A DNA stretch of 64,000 nucleotides from Sphingomonas faeni (GTDB lineage: Bacteria; Pseudomonadota; Alphaproteobacteria; Sphingomonadales; Sphingomonadaceae). A program made the position numbers and the translations under genes. Shown here in pieces: positions 47,400 through 57,172 of the stretch. The stretch covers positions 124,001 through 188,000 of the forward strand of contig NZ_JALPNF010000006.1 in the NCBI RefSeq assembly GCF_023195535.1, read 5' to 3'. Position 1 is the stretch's first letter; the number at the start of each line of letters is the position of its first letter. The notes beneath the pieces were generated by a model. That model ran no database searches. It was given only the letters and a program-made list of their open reading frames with translations, and had not been told where the DNA came from.

Positions 47400-47481
47400 C
47401 GTCATCCTGACGAAAGTCAGGACCCAGAGCCATGGAGGGCGACGCTTTTTACCCTGGGTCCTGACTTTCGTCAGGATGACG
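47400..47481. repeat. Palindromic repeat, family F
   Basis: CGTCATCCTGACGAAAGTCA and TGACTTTCGTCAGGATGACG with a core of about 25 bases. Confidence 0.9.
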
Positions 47482-47532
47482 TGGCGCGGCGGGGGAGCGT
47501 TCGCGTGTCGACGCCAGCGGTACTGCCTTCCC

Positions 47533-47568
47533 TAATAAAAAACGCCCCTGGTTTCCCCGAGGCGTTCT
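47533..47568 (-). terminator. Terminator downstream of ctaD
   Basis: On the minus strand, AACGCC and GGCGTT pair around a GC-rich loop and are followed by TTTTTTATT. It lies 98 bp beyond the ctaD stop, so ctaC-ctaD may be transcribed separately from ctaB onward. Confidence 0.8.
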
Positions 47569-47665
47569 CTTTCTTGGCTGGCCCCGACACGGGAGTAAAT
47601 CCCGTGTCGTCGGACGCGGCGTTGCCGCGCCGGCCGGGCGGGGGCCTGATGGCCCTTTCTCCGCC

Positions 47666-49330
47666 CTAATCGATCTTCGGCAGGGTCTCGAACTGGTGGT
47701 ACGGTGGCGGCGAGGAGATCGTCCACTCCAGCGTCGTCGCGCCGTCGCCCCAGGGGTTGTCGCCCGCCGGCTTGCCCGCGATCATCGACCAGATCAGGTT
47801 GACGAAGAACACCGCCATGCCTGCGCCCATGATCATGTAGCCCACCGAAGCGACCGTGTTCCAATGCTCGTATTCCGGCGTGTAGTCCGGAATGCGGCGC
47901 GGCATGCCCTGGAGACCCAGGAAATGCATCGGGAAGAACATCACGTTCACGCCGATGAAGAACACCCAGAAGTGCAGCTGGCCGAGGAACTCGTTGTACA
48001 TCTTCCCCGACATCTTCGGGAACCAGTAATAGAACCCGGCGAACAGCGAGAACACCGCACCCAGTGACAGCACATAGTGGAAATGCGCCACCACGTAGTA
48101 GGTGTCCTGCATGTAATCGTCGATGCCGCCATTGGCGAGCACCACGCCGGTCACGCCGCCGACGGTGAACATGAAGATGAACCCGATCGACCACACCATC
48201 GGGGTCTTGAAGGTCAGCGAACCGCCCCACATCGTCGCGATCCACGAGAAGATCTTGATGCCGGTCGGCACCGCGATGACCATCGTCGCCGCGGTGAAGT
48301 ACATCTTGGTGTTCACGCTGAGGCCGGTGGTGAACATGTGGTGCGCCCACACGACGAACCCGACCACGCCGATCGCGACCATCGCATAGGCCATGCCGAG
48401 ATAGCCGAAGACCGGCTTGCGGCTGAACGTCGAGATGATCTGGCTGACGATGCCGAAGCCCGGCAGGATCATGATGTAGACTTCGGGATGGCCGAAGAAC
48501 CAGAACAGATGCTGGTACAGGACGGGATCGCCGCCGCCGGCCGGATCGAAGAACGTCGTGCCGAAGTTGCGATCGGTCAGCAGCATCGTGATCGCCGCGG
48601 CGAGCACCGGCAGCGCCAGCAGCAGCAGGAACGCGGTGACGAGCATCGACCACACGAACAGCGGCATCTTGTGCAGCGTCATGCCCGGCGCACGCATGTT
48701 GAAGATCGTCGTGATGAAGTTGATCGCGCCGAGGATCGACGATGCACCCGCGAGATGGAGCGCGAGGATCGCCATGTCGGTCGACGGTCCGGGCTCGCCG
48801 TACGTCGAGAGCGGGGCGTAGAGCGTCCAGCCGTTACCAGCGCCACCGAAGAACGGCGAAGCGAGCAGCAGCGTGAAGGCGGGGATCAGCAGCCAGAACG
48901 AGACGTTGTTCATGCGCGGGAACGCCATGTCCGGCGCGCCGATCATGATCGGCACGAACCAGTTGCCGAACCCGCCGACCATGGCGGGCATGACCATGAA
49001 GAACACCATGATCAGGCCATGCGCGGTGATCAGCACGTTCCAGAGATGGAGCGATTCGTCGAGGCTGGCGCTGCCGCCGTGAAGCATCGACGCCCAGCCC
49101 TGGAGATACTGGATGCCGGGATGCGCCAATTCGGCGCGCATGAGGCCCGAGACCGAGCCGCCGATGATCCCCGCGACGATCGCGAAGATCAGGTACAGCG
49201 TGCCGATGTCCTTGTGGTTGGTCGACATGAACCAACGCGCGAAGAAGCCCGGTTTGTGATCGGTATCGTGGTGATGGTCGTGCGCTTCGTGGCTTACGAA
49301 CGCCGACGGATGGAGAGCGATGTCGGTCAT
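47666..49330 (-). CDS. ctaD: Cytochrome c oxidase subunit I
   Basis: 554 residues, twelve membrane helices. Haem a, haem a3 and CuB ligands lie in recognisable blocks: [18 protein letters not shown] with the Tyr-His crosslink region, [11 protein letters not shown] and [19 protein letters not shown]. An extended N-terminal His-rich stretch ([13 protein letters not shown]) precedes the first helix. Gap to ctaC is 1 bp, so the two are co-translated. Confidence 0.99.
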   Translation of the reverse strand: MTDIALHPSAFVSHEAHDHHHDTDHKPGFFARWFMSTNHKDIGTLYLIFAIVAGIIGGSVSGLMRAELAHPGIQYLQGWASMLHGGSASLDESLHLWNVLITAHGLIMVFFMVMPAMVGGFGNWFVPIMIGAPDMAFPRMNNVSFWLLIPAFTLLLASPFFGGAGNGWTLYAPLSTYGEPGPSTDMAILALHLAGASSILGAINFITTIFNMRAPGMTLHKMPLFVWSMLVTAFLLLLALPVLAAAITMLLTDRNFGTTFFDPAGGGDPVLYQHLFWFFGHPEVYIMILPGFGIVSQIISTFSRKPVFGYLGMAYAMVAIGVVGFVVWAHHMFTTGLSVNTKMYFTAATMVIAVPTGIKIFSWIATMWGGSLTFKTPMVWSIGFIFMFTVGGVTGVVLANGGIDDYMQDTYYVVAHFHYVLSLGAVFSLFAGFYYWFPKMSGKMYNEFLGQLHFWVFFIGVNVMFFPMHFLGLQGMPRRIPDYTPEYEHWNTVASVGYMIMGAGMAVFFVNLIWSMIAGKPAGDNPWGDGATTLEWTISSPPPYHQFETLPKID

Positions 49331-49331
49331 C

Positions 49332-50525
49332 TTACAGTCCCGCGTTGCCGGCGCCGGCCGGGTTTGAGGTGGCGCCCTGCGTCGTTGCGGGCGCTGCGGT
49401 GGTCACGTTCTCGACCGGGCCGGTGGCGTTGGCGGTTTCCGCAGCCTCCTCGACCTTCGCCGCGGAGCCGTCGGCGCCGGGCTGCGGGATGACCTTGTCG
49501 GACGCCTTGCCGGGGGTCGGCATCGTGCCGCCCTTGGCGCGGACCCAGGCCGCGTATTCGGCGGGCGGAACGGCCTCGACCGCGATCGGCATATAGCCGT
49601 GGCGCGCGCCGCACAGTTCCGAGCACTGGCCGAAATACAGGCCGGGCTTGTCGATCGTGAAGCTCGTCTCGTTCAGGCGACCGGGGATCGCGTCGAGCTT
49701 GATCCAGAACGCCGGAACCGCCCAGCTGTGGATCACGTCGTTCGACGTCGTGATCAGGCGGATCGGCACGCCCACGGGCAGGACGATGCGGTTGTCGGTG
49801 GCAAGCAGCTTGGGACCGTCGGCATCGACACGGGCGCGCTCGCCGGCAGCGACCTCACCCTTCTCCTTCAGCATGTTGGCGGTAATCTCGAAGCCGCCAT
49901 TGTCTGGATACTGATAGGTCCAATACCATTGATTGCCGATCGCCTTGAGCGTCACCGCGCCCGATGGCGCCGGCTTGAACTGCGCCTGGAGTAGCCCGAT
50001 CGAGGGGACCGCGATCAGCACGAGGATCACGACCGGCGCGAGTGTCCAGATGATCTCGATGAAAGTGTTGTGGCTGGTCTTCGACGCGACCGGATTGCGG
50101 GCCTTGCGATAGCGGAACGACACCCAGAACAGCAGCGCGAGCACGAACAGCGAGATGATCGTGATCGTCGGCACCAGGATCGAATTGTGCATCCAGTGCG
50201 CGAACTGGCCGTTCTTGGTCACCTGGGGCTGGAGGCCGAACAGGCCGTCGGTCGGCTGGCCGATCATCGGCTTGGCCGTCATCGCCGGCGCACCGTCCAT
50301 CGCGAGTTCGGGGCTGGACGGGTTGGCGGTCGGCGTCGCGGCCGATGTGGTCGGCGCGGTGTTGGAGACACCACCCGGCGCTGCCGCGGCCTGCGGTGCG
50401 GGTGCCGCTGCTGGCGTGTTCGTCGGCGTGCTTGCAGGCTGGGCCGCATGCCCGGCGACACCACCGAGACTCGCCAGTGCGAGCCCCGCTGCCATCGCAA
50501 ATCCTCTCATCCCCATCTTGCGCAT
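49332..50525 (-). CDS. ctaC: Cytochrome c oxidase subunit II
   Basis: 397 residues, longer than usual. Signal peptide (about 1-28), then a 65-residue Ala/Pro/Thr-rich low-complexity stretch, two membrane helices (about 115-185) and the cupredoxin domain with the CuA motif [12 protein letters not shown] near residue 304. A second low-complexity Ala/Thr/Glu tail covers about the last 50 residues. It heads the ctaC-ctaD unit. Core domain complete, so active CuA is expected. Confidence 0.97.
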   Translation of the reverse strand: MRKMGMRGFAMAAGLALASLGGVAGHAAQPASTPTNTPAAAPAPQAAAAPGGVSNTAPTTSAATPTANPSSPELAMDGAPAMTAKPMIGQPTDGLFGLQPQVTKNGQFAHWMHNSILVPTITIISLFVLALLFWVSFRYRKARNPVASKTSHNTFIEIIWTLAPVVILVLIAVPSIGLLQAQFKPAPSGAVTLKAIGNQWYWTYQYPDNGGFEITANMLKEKGEVAAGERARVDADGPKLLATDNRIVLPVGVPIRLITTSNDVIHSWAVPAFWIKLDAIPGRLNETSFTIDKPGLYFGQCSELCGARHGYMPIAVEAVPPAEYAAWVRAKGGTMPTPGKASDKVIPQPGADGSAAKVEEAAETANATGPVENVTTAAPATTQGATSNPAGAGNAGL

Positions 50526-50661
50526 CGTTATTCTTGACCCCGGTTTATAGCGAACCCGATATCACGGACGCGCGGATGTCTGCTTATAATTTGTTCACGG
50601 CTATACCCGGCAGGGGGGCTTGCCTCAAGCATTGTCTCTAACCATCGCTTCACCCCCCCCC

Positions 50662-50745
50662 CCGTCATCCCGGCGCCACGCTCCGCCGTCCTGAAGCCAC
50701 GCTCCGGCGTCATGATGCCATACTCCGTCATCCTGGCACCACACT
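50662..50745. repeat. Degenerate 21-bp tandem array (4 units)
   Basis: Four consecutive 21-base units (50662, 50683, 50704, 50725), each starting CCGTCATC-like and ending CCACxCT. The next 21 bases begin the family F element at 50747, whose head matches unit 4. The spacer 50526-50960 holds this, the family F copy and the divergent ctaC/pyrE start regions. Confidence 0.8.
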
Positions 50746-50746
50746 C

Positions 50747-50827
50747 CGTCATCCTGACGGAAGTCAGGACCCAGAGCCACGGGGGTGGCGTTCGGTATGC
50801 TGGGTCCTGACTTTCGTCAGGTTGACG
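50747..50827. repeat. Palindromic repeat, family F
   Basis: CGTCATCCTGACGGAAGTCA and TGACTTTCGTCAGGTTGACG. It directly continues the 21-bp tandem array. Confidence 0.87.
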
Positions 50828-50960
50828 GGCCGGGGTGATAACGGGCGGGGGGTGATGGCGAGCTGTGGTGACGTGTGATGCCCGAAGCGCCGGTTCTCGT
50901 TGCACGGCCATTCCCGCGCTCGTATCAGCGCGGGCAGACCATTTGGAGCGATGACCCGCG

Positions 50961-51545
50961 ATGACCGAAGACGACGTGCTCGCCGAATTCCGCGCTGCCG
51001 AAGCGTTGCTCGAAGGGCATTTCATCCTGTCCTCGGGCCTCCGCAGTTCGCGCTACCTGCAATGCGCGCGGGTTTTGATGGATCCGGCGCGAGGCGCCCG
51101 GTTGTCGGAGGCGCTGGTGGCGTCGATCCCGGCGGACTTGCGCGCGCAGATCGACATCGTGGTGTCGCCGGCGATGGGCGGCGTAATCGCCGGACACGAG
51201 ATGGGCCGCGCGCTGGGTGTCGAGGCGGTATTCCTCGAGCGGCCCGACGGCGTATTCGAGCTCCGCCGTGGGTTCCGGCTCGCGCCCGGCCAGCGCGTGC
51301 TTATGATGGAAGACGTCGTCACCACCGGACTGTCGTCTCGCGAGGCGATCGCGGCGATCGGGCGCGCGGGCGGCGTGACCGTCGCGGCGGCATCGCTGGT
51401 GGATCGCTCGAACGGAACGGCGGATCTCGGCGTGCCGTTCTTCCCGCTGATCCGGCTCGACGTGCCGACCTATCCGGCGAATGCGTTGCCACCCGAACTG
51501 GCCGCGATCCCCGCGATCAAGCCCGGCAGCAGGGCGGCGGCATGA
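50961..51545 (+). CDS. pyrE: Orotate phosphoribosyltransferase
   Basis: 194 residues. Forms OMP from orotate and PRPP. The PRPP-binding loop is [17 protein letters not shown] near residue 113, with [21 protein letters not shown] before it. Overlaps pdxJ by 4 bp (ATGA), so this is the first of a run of coupled genes. Confidence 0.96.
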   Translation: MTEDDVLAEFRAAEALLEGHFILSSGLRSSRYLQCARVLMDPARGARLSEALVASIPADLRAQIDIVVSPAMGGVIAGHEMGRALGVEAVFLERPDGVFELRRGFRLAPGQRVLMMEDVVTTGLSSREAIAAIGRAGGVTVAAASLVDRSNGTADLGVPFFPLIRLDVPTYPANALPPELAAIPAIKPGSRAAA

Positions 51546-52282
51546 GCCCCGCCGGCAACGACCACCTCCGCCTCGGCGTCAACATCGACCACGTCGCGAC
51601 CGTGCGGAATGCGCGAGGGGCTGGCTATCCGGATCCGGTACGCGCGGCGCTGGTCGCGGCGGCGGCGGGGGCGGACGGAATCACCGCGCATCTGCGCGAG
51701 GATCGTCGGCACATCACCGACGACGACATCGCGCGGCTGTCGGCCGAACTGACGATCCCGCTCAACCTTGAGATGGCAGCGACCGACGAGATGCTCGGGA
51801 TCGCGCTGCGCCACAAGCCGCACGCCGCGTGCATCGTGCCGGAAAAGCGCGAGGAACTCACCACCGAGGGCGGGCTCGACGTCGCCGGGCACTACGACCG
51901 GATGGCGCGGCTGGTCGACACACTCGCGGGAGCGGGGATCCGCGTGTCGCTGTTCATCGAACCGGACGCGCGGCAGATCGAGGCGGCGGTGCGGCTCAAG
52001 GTGCCGGTGATCGAACTGCACACCGGGCTCTACGCGGAGCTGTCTGGCGAGGCGCGGACGGTGGAACTGCGCCGGCTGACCGATGCGGCGGCGCTGGCGG
52101 CGAAGAACGGCATCGAGGTGCACGCGGGGCACGGCCTGACCTACGACAACGTCGCGCCGATCGCGGCTATCCGGCAGGTTCGGGAGCTGAACATCGGGCA
52201 TTTCCTGGTCGGGGAGGCACTGTTCGTCGGGCTTGGTGAAGCGGTTCGGCTTATGCGTGAGGCTATGGATGCGGCGCGGTAG
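51542..52282 (+). CDS. pdxJ: Pyridoxine 5'-phosphate synthase PdxJ
   Basis: 246 residues, TIM barrel. Condenses aminoacetone phosphate and deoxyxylulose phosphate to pyridoxine phosphate. [16 protein letters not shown] near the N-terminus, [26 protein letters not shown] and [11 protein letters not shown] are signature blocks. ATG 51542 overlaps the pyrE stop. Confidence 0.98.
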   Translation: MSPAGNDHLRLGVNIDHVATVRNARGAGYPDPVRAALVAAAAGADGITAHLREDRRHITDDDIARLSAELTIPLNLEMAATDEMLGIALRHKPHAACIVPEKREELTTEGGLDVAGHYDRMARLVDTLAGAGIRVSLFIEPDARQIEAAVRLKVPVIELHTGLYAELSGEARTVELRRLTDAAALAAKNGIEVHAGHGLTYDNVAPIAAIRQVRELNIGHFLVGEALFVGLGEAVRLMREAMDAAR

Positions 52283-52292
52283 AAGCCGCAGC

Positions 52293-52374
52293 CGTCATCC
52301 CAGCGAAAGCTGGGATATCATGGTGACGAAGCGTCCCCTTGCGGCACGAGATCCCAGCTTTCGCTGGGATGACG
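52293..52374. repeat. Palindromic repeat, family G
   Basis: CGTCATCCCAGCGAAAGCTG and CAGCTTTCGCTGGGATGACG. It sits inside the operon between pdxJ and acpS. Confidence 0.9.
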
Positions 52375-52390
52375 GGGTTGGGGTGCGGCC

Positions 52391-52825
52391 ATGATCATCG
52401 GGCTCGGGTCCGACCTGTGCAACATCGAGCGGATCGCTGCGTCGGTCGAGCGGTTCGGGGAGCGGTTCGAGCAGCGCGTCTTTACAGATGTCGAGCGGGC
52501 TAAGGCGGCGCGGCGGCCTTTTACCAAGGCGGGGACGCTGGCGAAGCGGTTTGCGGCCAAGGAGGCGTTTTCGAAGGCGGTCGGGACCGGGTTTCGCGCG
52601 GGCGTGTTCATGCGCGATATCGGCGTGGTCAACGCACGCAGCGGCGCGCCGACGCTGGCGTTGACCGGGGGCGCCAAAGCGAGGCTTGACGCGTTGACCC
52701 CCGAAGGCCACGCCGCGCGCGTGCATCTGACGATGACGGATGATCATCCGTGGGCGCAGGCCTTCGTGATCATCGAAGCTATACCTGTGATATCTCCGGA
52801 CACGAGCCTGGATATGAATCGATGA
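52391..52825 (+). CDS. acpS: Holo-[acyl-carrier-protein] synthase
   Basis: 144 residues. Transfers 4'-phosphopantetheine to ACP. Mg-binding Asp in [14 protein letters not shown] and Glu in [14 protein letters not shown] are present, and the C-terminal [18 protein letters not shown] is typical. Overlaps lepB by 4 bp. The pdxJ-acpS-lepB order is common in alphaproteobacteria. Confidence 0.97.
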   Translation: MIIGLGSDLCNIERIAASVERFGERFEQRVFTDVERAKAARRPFTKAGTLAKRFAAKEAFSKAVGTGFRAGVFMRDIGVVNARSGAPTLALTGGAKARLDALTPEGHAARVHLTMTDDHPWAQAFVIIEAIPVISPDTSLDMNR

Positions 52826-53802
52826 AGGACGCGGCGTTGGACGGCAACGAGTTCCAGGAAAAGCCCCTCGCGCAGACGACCGCGGCCGATACCGCGCCAC
52901 CGGCCGGCGCCACGTCTGAAACGACCCGCCGCCGCGGCACCGACTGGTGGGGCGAGGTGAAGGGGATCTTCTGGCTGATCCTGGTCGTGCTCGGCTTCCA
53001 CAGCTTCATCGCCAAGCCCTTCTATATCCCCAGCGAATCGATGCTGCCGGGCCTGCGCATCGGCGACCGTCTGGTGGTGACCAAGTTCGCCTATGGCTGG
53101 TCGTTCGTTTCGCCGACGATCCCGAACCCGGTCGCGATCTTCAAGGGCGTCGTGTTGCGCCAGCAGGAAGACAGCTGGAGCGTCTCGCTGCCGTTCATCC
53201 ACGGCCGGCTGTTCGGCTCGCTGCCGACGCGCGGCGACGTGGTGATCGTGACGCCGCCAGGCACGCATAACGACTATATCAAGCGCGTCATCGGCCTGCC
53301 GGGCGACAGACTGGCCGTGCGCGGCGGGATCGTGTTCCTCAACGGCGTCGCGGTGAAGCGCGGCCCCTTGCACGACACGCTGATCCCGGTCGACACCAAC
53401 AGCCCGTGCAGCGAGATCGACTATCCCGGCGCGCGCGAGACGCTGCCCGACGGTCGCGCAATGTGCCGCCTGCCGACCTATACCGAGACTCTGCCGAACG
53501 GCCGTCGCTACGAGACGATCGATCTCGAATCGGATAGCCAGGGCGACAATTTCGCGGAGATCACGATCCCCGCGAACCATGTCTTCCTGATGGGCGACAA
53601 CCGCGATCGCTCCGCCGACAGCCGGTTCGCGCTCAGCCAGCTCGGGCTCGGCGGGCCGGTGCCGTACGAGAATCTCGGCGGCCGTGCGGAGTTCATCACT
53701 TTCAGCCTCGACGGCGATGCGACGTTCAATCCGCTGACGTGGTGGGGATCGCTGCGGCCGGATCGCGCCGGTACGTCGCTGCATCCCGCCAAGGCCGATT
53801 GA
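52822..53802 (+). CDS. lepB: Signal peptidase I
   Basis: 326 residues, slightly long. One membrane helix (about 46-66), catalytic Ser73 in [11 protein letters not shown], catalytic Lys in [14 protein letters not shown], and the [11 protein letters not shown] box near residue 260. The 40-residue N-terminus is Ala/Thr-rich and cytoplasmic. Starts at ATG 52822 overlapping acpS. The usual following genes rnc and era are absent. Confidence 0.97.
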   Translation: MKDAALDGNEFQEKPLAQTTAADTAPPAGATSETTRRRGTDWWGEVKGIFWLILVVLGFHSFIAKPFYIPSESMLPGLRIGDRLVVTKFAYGWSFVSPTIPNPVAIFKGVVLRQQEDSWSVSLPFIHGRLFGSLPTRGDVVIVTPPGTHNDYIKRVIGLPGDRLAVRGGIVFLNGVAVKRGPLHDTLIPVDTNSPCSEIDYPGARETLPDGRAMCRLPTYTETLPNGRRYETIDLESDSQGDNFAEITIPANHVFLMGDNRDRSADSRFALSQLGLGGPVPYENLGGRAEFITFSLDGDATFNPLTWWGSLRPDRAGTSLHPAKAD

Positions 53803-53803
53803 G

Positions 53804-54877
53804 GTGGCCGACGATAAAGCCGTCACCGAACTCAGCCCGGTCGAGATGCGCGATCCGTTCCTGCGCAAGGAACTGAAGCGCGCGATCATCTGGCTCGGGC
53901 TTGCCTGCGTGATCGCGCTGCTGATCGTGCTAGTCCAGCCGTTGCTGATCATATTTGCCGGCGTGGTGTTCGCGGCGTTGCTCGATGGCGGCGTGCGGTT
54001 GCTCGGTCGGGTGCTGCCGATCGGGCGCGGCTGGCGGTTGCTGATCGTCGTGCTGCTGACGTTCGCGTTCCTGGTCGGCACCTTCGTCCTGACGGGCGTG
54101 CAGGTGACCGAGCAGGTCATGCAGTTGCGCTCGACGCTGGAATCGCAGGCCAATCGCTTCACGAGCTATCTGAGTGCGCAGGGGCTGATGCCAGGCGCGT
54201 CGGACGTCAACGGGATCGTCAAGCAGGCGCTGGGCTCGGTCGGGCGGGTGACATCGTGGGTCGGCACCGCGATCGGCGCGCTGACCAGCATGTTCATGAT
54301 CCTGATCCTCGGACTGTTCATCGCGATGGATCCGGGGACCTATTCGCGCGGGCTCCAGTGGATGGTGCCGATCGACCTGCGGCCCGAATTCGCCAAGACG
54401 TTGGTCAAGATGGGCGACACGTTGCGCAAGCTGCTCGCCGGGCGCCTGCTGGGCATGGCGGTCGAGGGTGTCGCGACGGGTATCGCGCTGACGATCGGTG
54501 GCGTGCCGATGGCGATGCTGCTTGGCATCATCGCGGGCATCCTGGCGTTCATCCCGAACGTCGGCGCGATCGTGACCGGCGTGCTGATGGTCGCGGTCGG
54601 GTTCAGCGCGGGCCTCGACACGGGCTATTGGGCGATCGGCACGTATCTCGTGGTGCAGACGATCGACGGGTATGTGATCGTGCCGATGGTGGCGAAGCGT
54701 ACGGTGGATCTGCCACCGGCGTTGACCTTGGGTGCGCAGATTTTGGCAAGCGCGCTGTTCGGGATCTTGGGGCTGGCGCTGGCTGACCCGATGACTGCGA
54801 TGCTGAAGACGGCCTTGGAGCGGCGTTCGGCGCGGGAAGAGGAGAAGGCTGAGGCGGTTGGTGAGGCTAGGGACTGA
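53804..54877 (+). CDS. AI-2E transporter (PerM/YdiK-like) family membrane protein
   Basis: 357 residues with seven or eight membrane helices (for example VQPLLIIFAGVVFAALLDG, LLIVVLLTFAFLVGTFVLTG, AMLLGIIAGILAFIPNVGAIVTG). Family conservation is clear in the IPNVGA and TIDGYVIVPMVAKRTVDLPP blocks. Members have been linked to AI-2 or Na+/H+ transport, but substrate here is unknown. GTG start 1 base after the lepB stop. Ends before a family H repeat. Confidence 0.9.
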   Translation: MADDKAVTELSPVEMRDPFLRKELKRAIIWLGLACVIALLIVLVQPLLIIFAGVVFAALLDGGVRLLGRVLPIGRGWRLLIVVLLTFAFLVGTFVLTGVQVTEQVMQLRSTLESQANRFTSYLSAQGLMPGASDVNGIVKQALGSVGRVTSWVGTAIGALTSMFMILILGLFIAMDPGTYSRGLQWMVPIDLRPEFAKTLVKMGDTLRKLLAGRLLGMAVEGVATGIALTIGGVPMAMLLGIIAGILAFIPNVGAIVTGVLMVAVGFSAGLDTGYWAIGTYLVVQTIDGYVIVPMVAKRTVDLPPALTLGAQILASALFGILGLALADPMTAMLKTALERRSAREEEKAEAVGEARD

Positions 54878-54900
54878 CTTGATTTAGCTTATCCACCTTC

Positions 54901-54976
54901 CGTCATCCCCGCGGACGCGGGGACCCATACTGGCAAACCCCTGAGGATATGGGTTCCCGCGTCCGCGGGGATGACG
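54901..54976. repeat. Palindromic repeat, family H
   Basis: CGTCATCCCCGCGGACGCGG and CGCGTCCGCGGGGATGACG. The arms hold CCCCGC-GGA-CGCGGGG hairpins. Single copy in the window, but with the same CGTCA head as families C, F and G. Confidence 0.88.
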
Positions 54977-55024
54977 GAAGGTGGGGGCGGAGACCGATAA
55001 TGGGGCGGGGAAAAAAGTAGGAAA

Positions 55025-56089
55025 TTACCGTCCTACCATCTGGTCGAAGAGAGCAAGGTAGCGCTCCGCCGAGTCGGCACCCGGTTGCGGGACCGGCTCC
55101 GGCCGCTGCACGGTCGGCGCAAGCCACGCGTCCAGCGCATCGACCAGCGCGGCGGCGTCGTCTCTCGCGACAACCGTGCCGCGATCGGGCCGGTCGACGA
55201 TCTCCGCCACCGCCGCGCTCGAATCGGTCGAGACCACCGGCGTCCCGACCGACAGCGCCTCGCGCAACACCCCCGGCACGCCTTCGTAATCGGAGGTCAG
55301 CGCCAGCACAGTCGCGCGGGCCATCACCGGGAGGGGATCGCCGCTGTGGCCGAGCAGGAGGACGCGGTCCCCCAAGGCAAGTTCTCGAACCTGAGCCTTG
55401 ATCGCGCCCCGCTCGCTCCCTTCGCCGAGGATAACCAGCGGTATCGTCCGGTCCGCCAGCAGCGGCAGCGCGGCGATTAGCCGGTCCCAGCGCTTCTGCA
55501 GTTCGAGCCGACCGACGCCGAGAATGAAACGATCAGGCAGGTCCGGCACTTTTCCCGGAATCGGCACCGCCGGCGGGTTCGGAATGACGCTCGTCCGCCC
55601 GACCATCCGCGTCGCCCGCGCCGCCTCCTCCGCAGTCGCCGGAGTCATCGCCACGAGGTGATCGAGGAAGCTGCCGTGCCGCGCCAGCCAGACCTGGTGC
55701 GCCGCGTGCATCAGCCGGCTATGATCCGCCCGTGCAGGCGCGTTGGACATCTTGGCGACGATCGGCGGACAGGTCTTGCCGAGCCGCAGCCGGGTCCACG
55801 CCGCGATCCCCGTGTAGAAATTGCCGGGACAGAAGATCACGTCCGGCGACAGGCGGCGGACGACGCCCGGCAATGCCAGCAACCGCGAGGGCGTCACGAT
55901 CTCCAGCCCCTCCGGCAACTCCGTCGCCAGCGGCCCGGCAACATCCTCGATCGCCAGCGTCACCCGCCGCCCCGCCGCCAGCCAGCCCCGCGCGAGACGC
56001 AGTTGCGCGCGCTCGACGCCGCCACCGCGCAGATCCTTCGCATAGGTCAGGATGTGCCGCGCGTTCGGCGGTCCGATCAGGACTGACAT
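55025..56089 (-). CDS. Glycosyltransferase family 4 protein
   Basis: 354 residues, GT-B fold. N-terminal YAKDLRGGGVERAQLRLARGW (acceptor domain), then ILGVGRLELQKRWDRLIAA (donor domain start) and the EX7E-like YEGVPGVLREALSVGTPVV near residue 275 that binds the nucleotide sugar. Acceptor and sugar unknown. It is divergent from the membrane protein at 56237 across 147 bp, and it opens a glycan-related cluster. Confidence 0.92.
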   Translation of the reverse strand: MSVLIGPPNARHILTYAKDLRGGGVERAQLRLARGWLAAGRRVTLAIEDVAGPLATELPEGLEIVTPSRLLALPGVVRRLSPDVIFCPGNFYTGIAAWTRLRLGKTCPPIVAKMSNAPARADHSRLMHAAHQVWLARHGSFLDHLVAMTPATAEEAARATRMVGRTSVIPNPPAVPIPGKVPDLPDRFILGVGRLELQKRWDRLIAALPLLADRTIPLVILGEGSERGAIKAQVRELALGDRVLLLGHSGDPLPVMARATVLALTSDYEGVPGVLREALSVGTPVVSTDSSAAVAEIVDRPDRGTVVARDDAAALVDALDAWLAPTVQRPEPVPQPGADSAERYLALFDQMVGR

Positions 56090-56236
56090 ATCGGGGTCAT
56101 CATAGTGCGCGATGGGTAAAGCGGAGATCGCGACCGATTGAAACCGACTTTGCGTGCACAGGCGGTGCCGGACGGCTATTGTGCCGGGCGGCCAGCGCCG
56201 AAACGGCTATGAGGGCAATGGCTTGAGGAACGGCGA

Positions 56237-57172
56237 GTGATTACGCGTATGGCGAAGACAGGCGAGTCCGAGGGCTATGCGGATATCGCGCGCGCCGGGC
56301 TCGAGCCGCTGAAGACGCTCGGCAGCCGCTGGCCGGCGATCATCGGCGCGCTGCTGACGCTGGCGATGATCGTCGGGCTGGGCCGCGAACTGCTCGGGCA
56401 TGGTCTTGCGGGGCTTTCGCGCTCGGTGCCGCAGGATCCGCGCTTCTATCTGTGCTTCGGCCTGCTCTACATGTCGCCGCCGACCGGGGATTACGTGATC
56501 TTCCGCCGACTCTGGGGGATTCCGCTCGGCGGGCTGGTCGCGCTGATCAAGAAGCGGATCGCGAACGAAGTCGTGTTCGGCTATTCTGGCGACGCGTATT
56601 TCTACGCCTGGGCGCGAGCGAAGGCGCGAATGGTGGCGTCGCCGTTCGGCGCGGTGAAGGACGTCACGATCCTGTCGGCGATCGCGGGCAATGCGGTGAC
56701 ATTGCTGCTGGTGGCGATCGCCTTGCCGCTCGGCCGGCATCTGCTGACGCACGACCAGTTCCGGACGGTGTTGGCATCGGCAGGCGTGACGCTGGCGATC
56801 TCGCTGCCGTTCCTGATCTTCTCGCGCCGCGTGTTCTCCCTGCCGCGCGCGAAGCTGTGGTGGGTGTTCGGGATCCACTGCATCCGGCTGCTGTGCGGAT
56901 CGGTGCTGATCGCGTTCGCGTGGCATTTCGCGCTGCCGGGCGTACCGGTGGGCATGTGGCTGTTCCTCGCCGCCGGGCGCCTGCTGGTATCGCGCCTGCC
57001 GCTGGTGCCGAACAAGGACCTGCTGTTCGCCAACGCCGCGATCCTGTTGATCGGGCAGGACCAGGCCTTGTCCGAGCTGATCGCGTTCACCGCTGCGCTG
57101 ACCTTGCTGGTGCATGTCGCGCTGATCATCCTGTTCGGCATCCATGCCGGGCTCACCCGGCTGCGCGCATGA
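56237..57172 (+). CDS. Multi-pass membrane protein, unrecognised; glycolipid-cluster member
   Basis: 311 residues, about seven helices (WPAIIGALLTLAMIVGLG, VTILSAIAGNAVTLLLVAIALPL, VTLAISLPFLIFSRRVF, LLCGSVLIAFAWHFA, and further). I do not recognise a named family; the overall plan and the loop RLLVSRLPLVPNKDLLFANAAILL loosely resemble flippase-like UPF0104 or LPG-synthase membrane domains, which is inference. The start is GTG 56237 (ATG 56249 is an alternative). It overlaps the DUF2141-like gene by 4 bp and lies upstream of a GT4 gene, so a part in lipid-linked sugar handling is plausible. Confidence 0.75.
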   Translation: MITRMAKTGESEGYADIARAGLEPLKTLGSRWPAIIGALLTLAMIVGLGRELLGHGLAGLSRSVPQDPRFYLCFGLLYMSPPTGDYVIFRRLWGIPLGGLVALIKKRIANEVVFGYSGDAYFYAWARAKARMVASPFGAVKDVTILSAIAGNAVTLLLVAIALPLGRHLLTHDQFRTVLASAGVTLAISLPFLIFSRRVFSLPRAKLWWVFGIHCIRLLCGSVLIAFAWHFALPGVPVGMWLFLAAGRLLVSRLPLVPNKDLLFANAAILLIGQDQALSELIAFTAALTLLVHVALIILFGIHAGLTRLRA

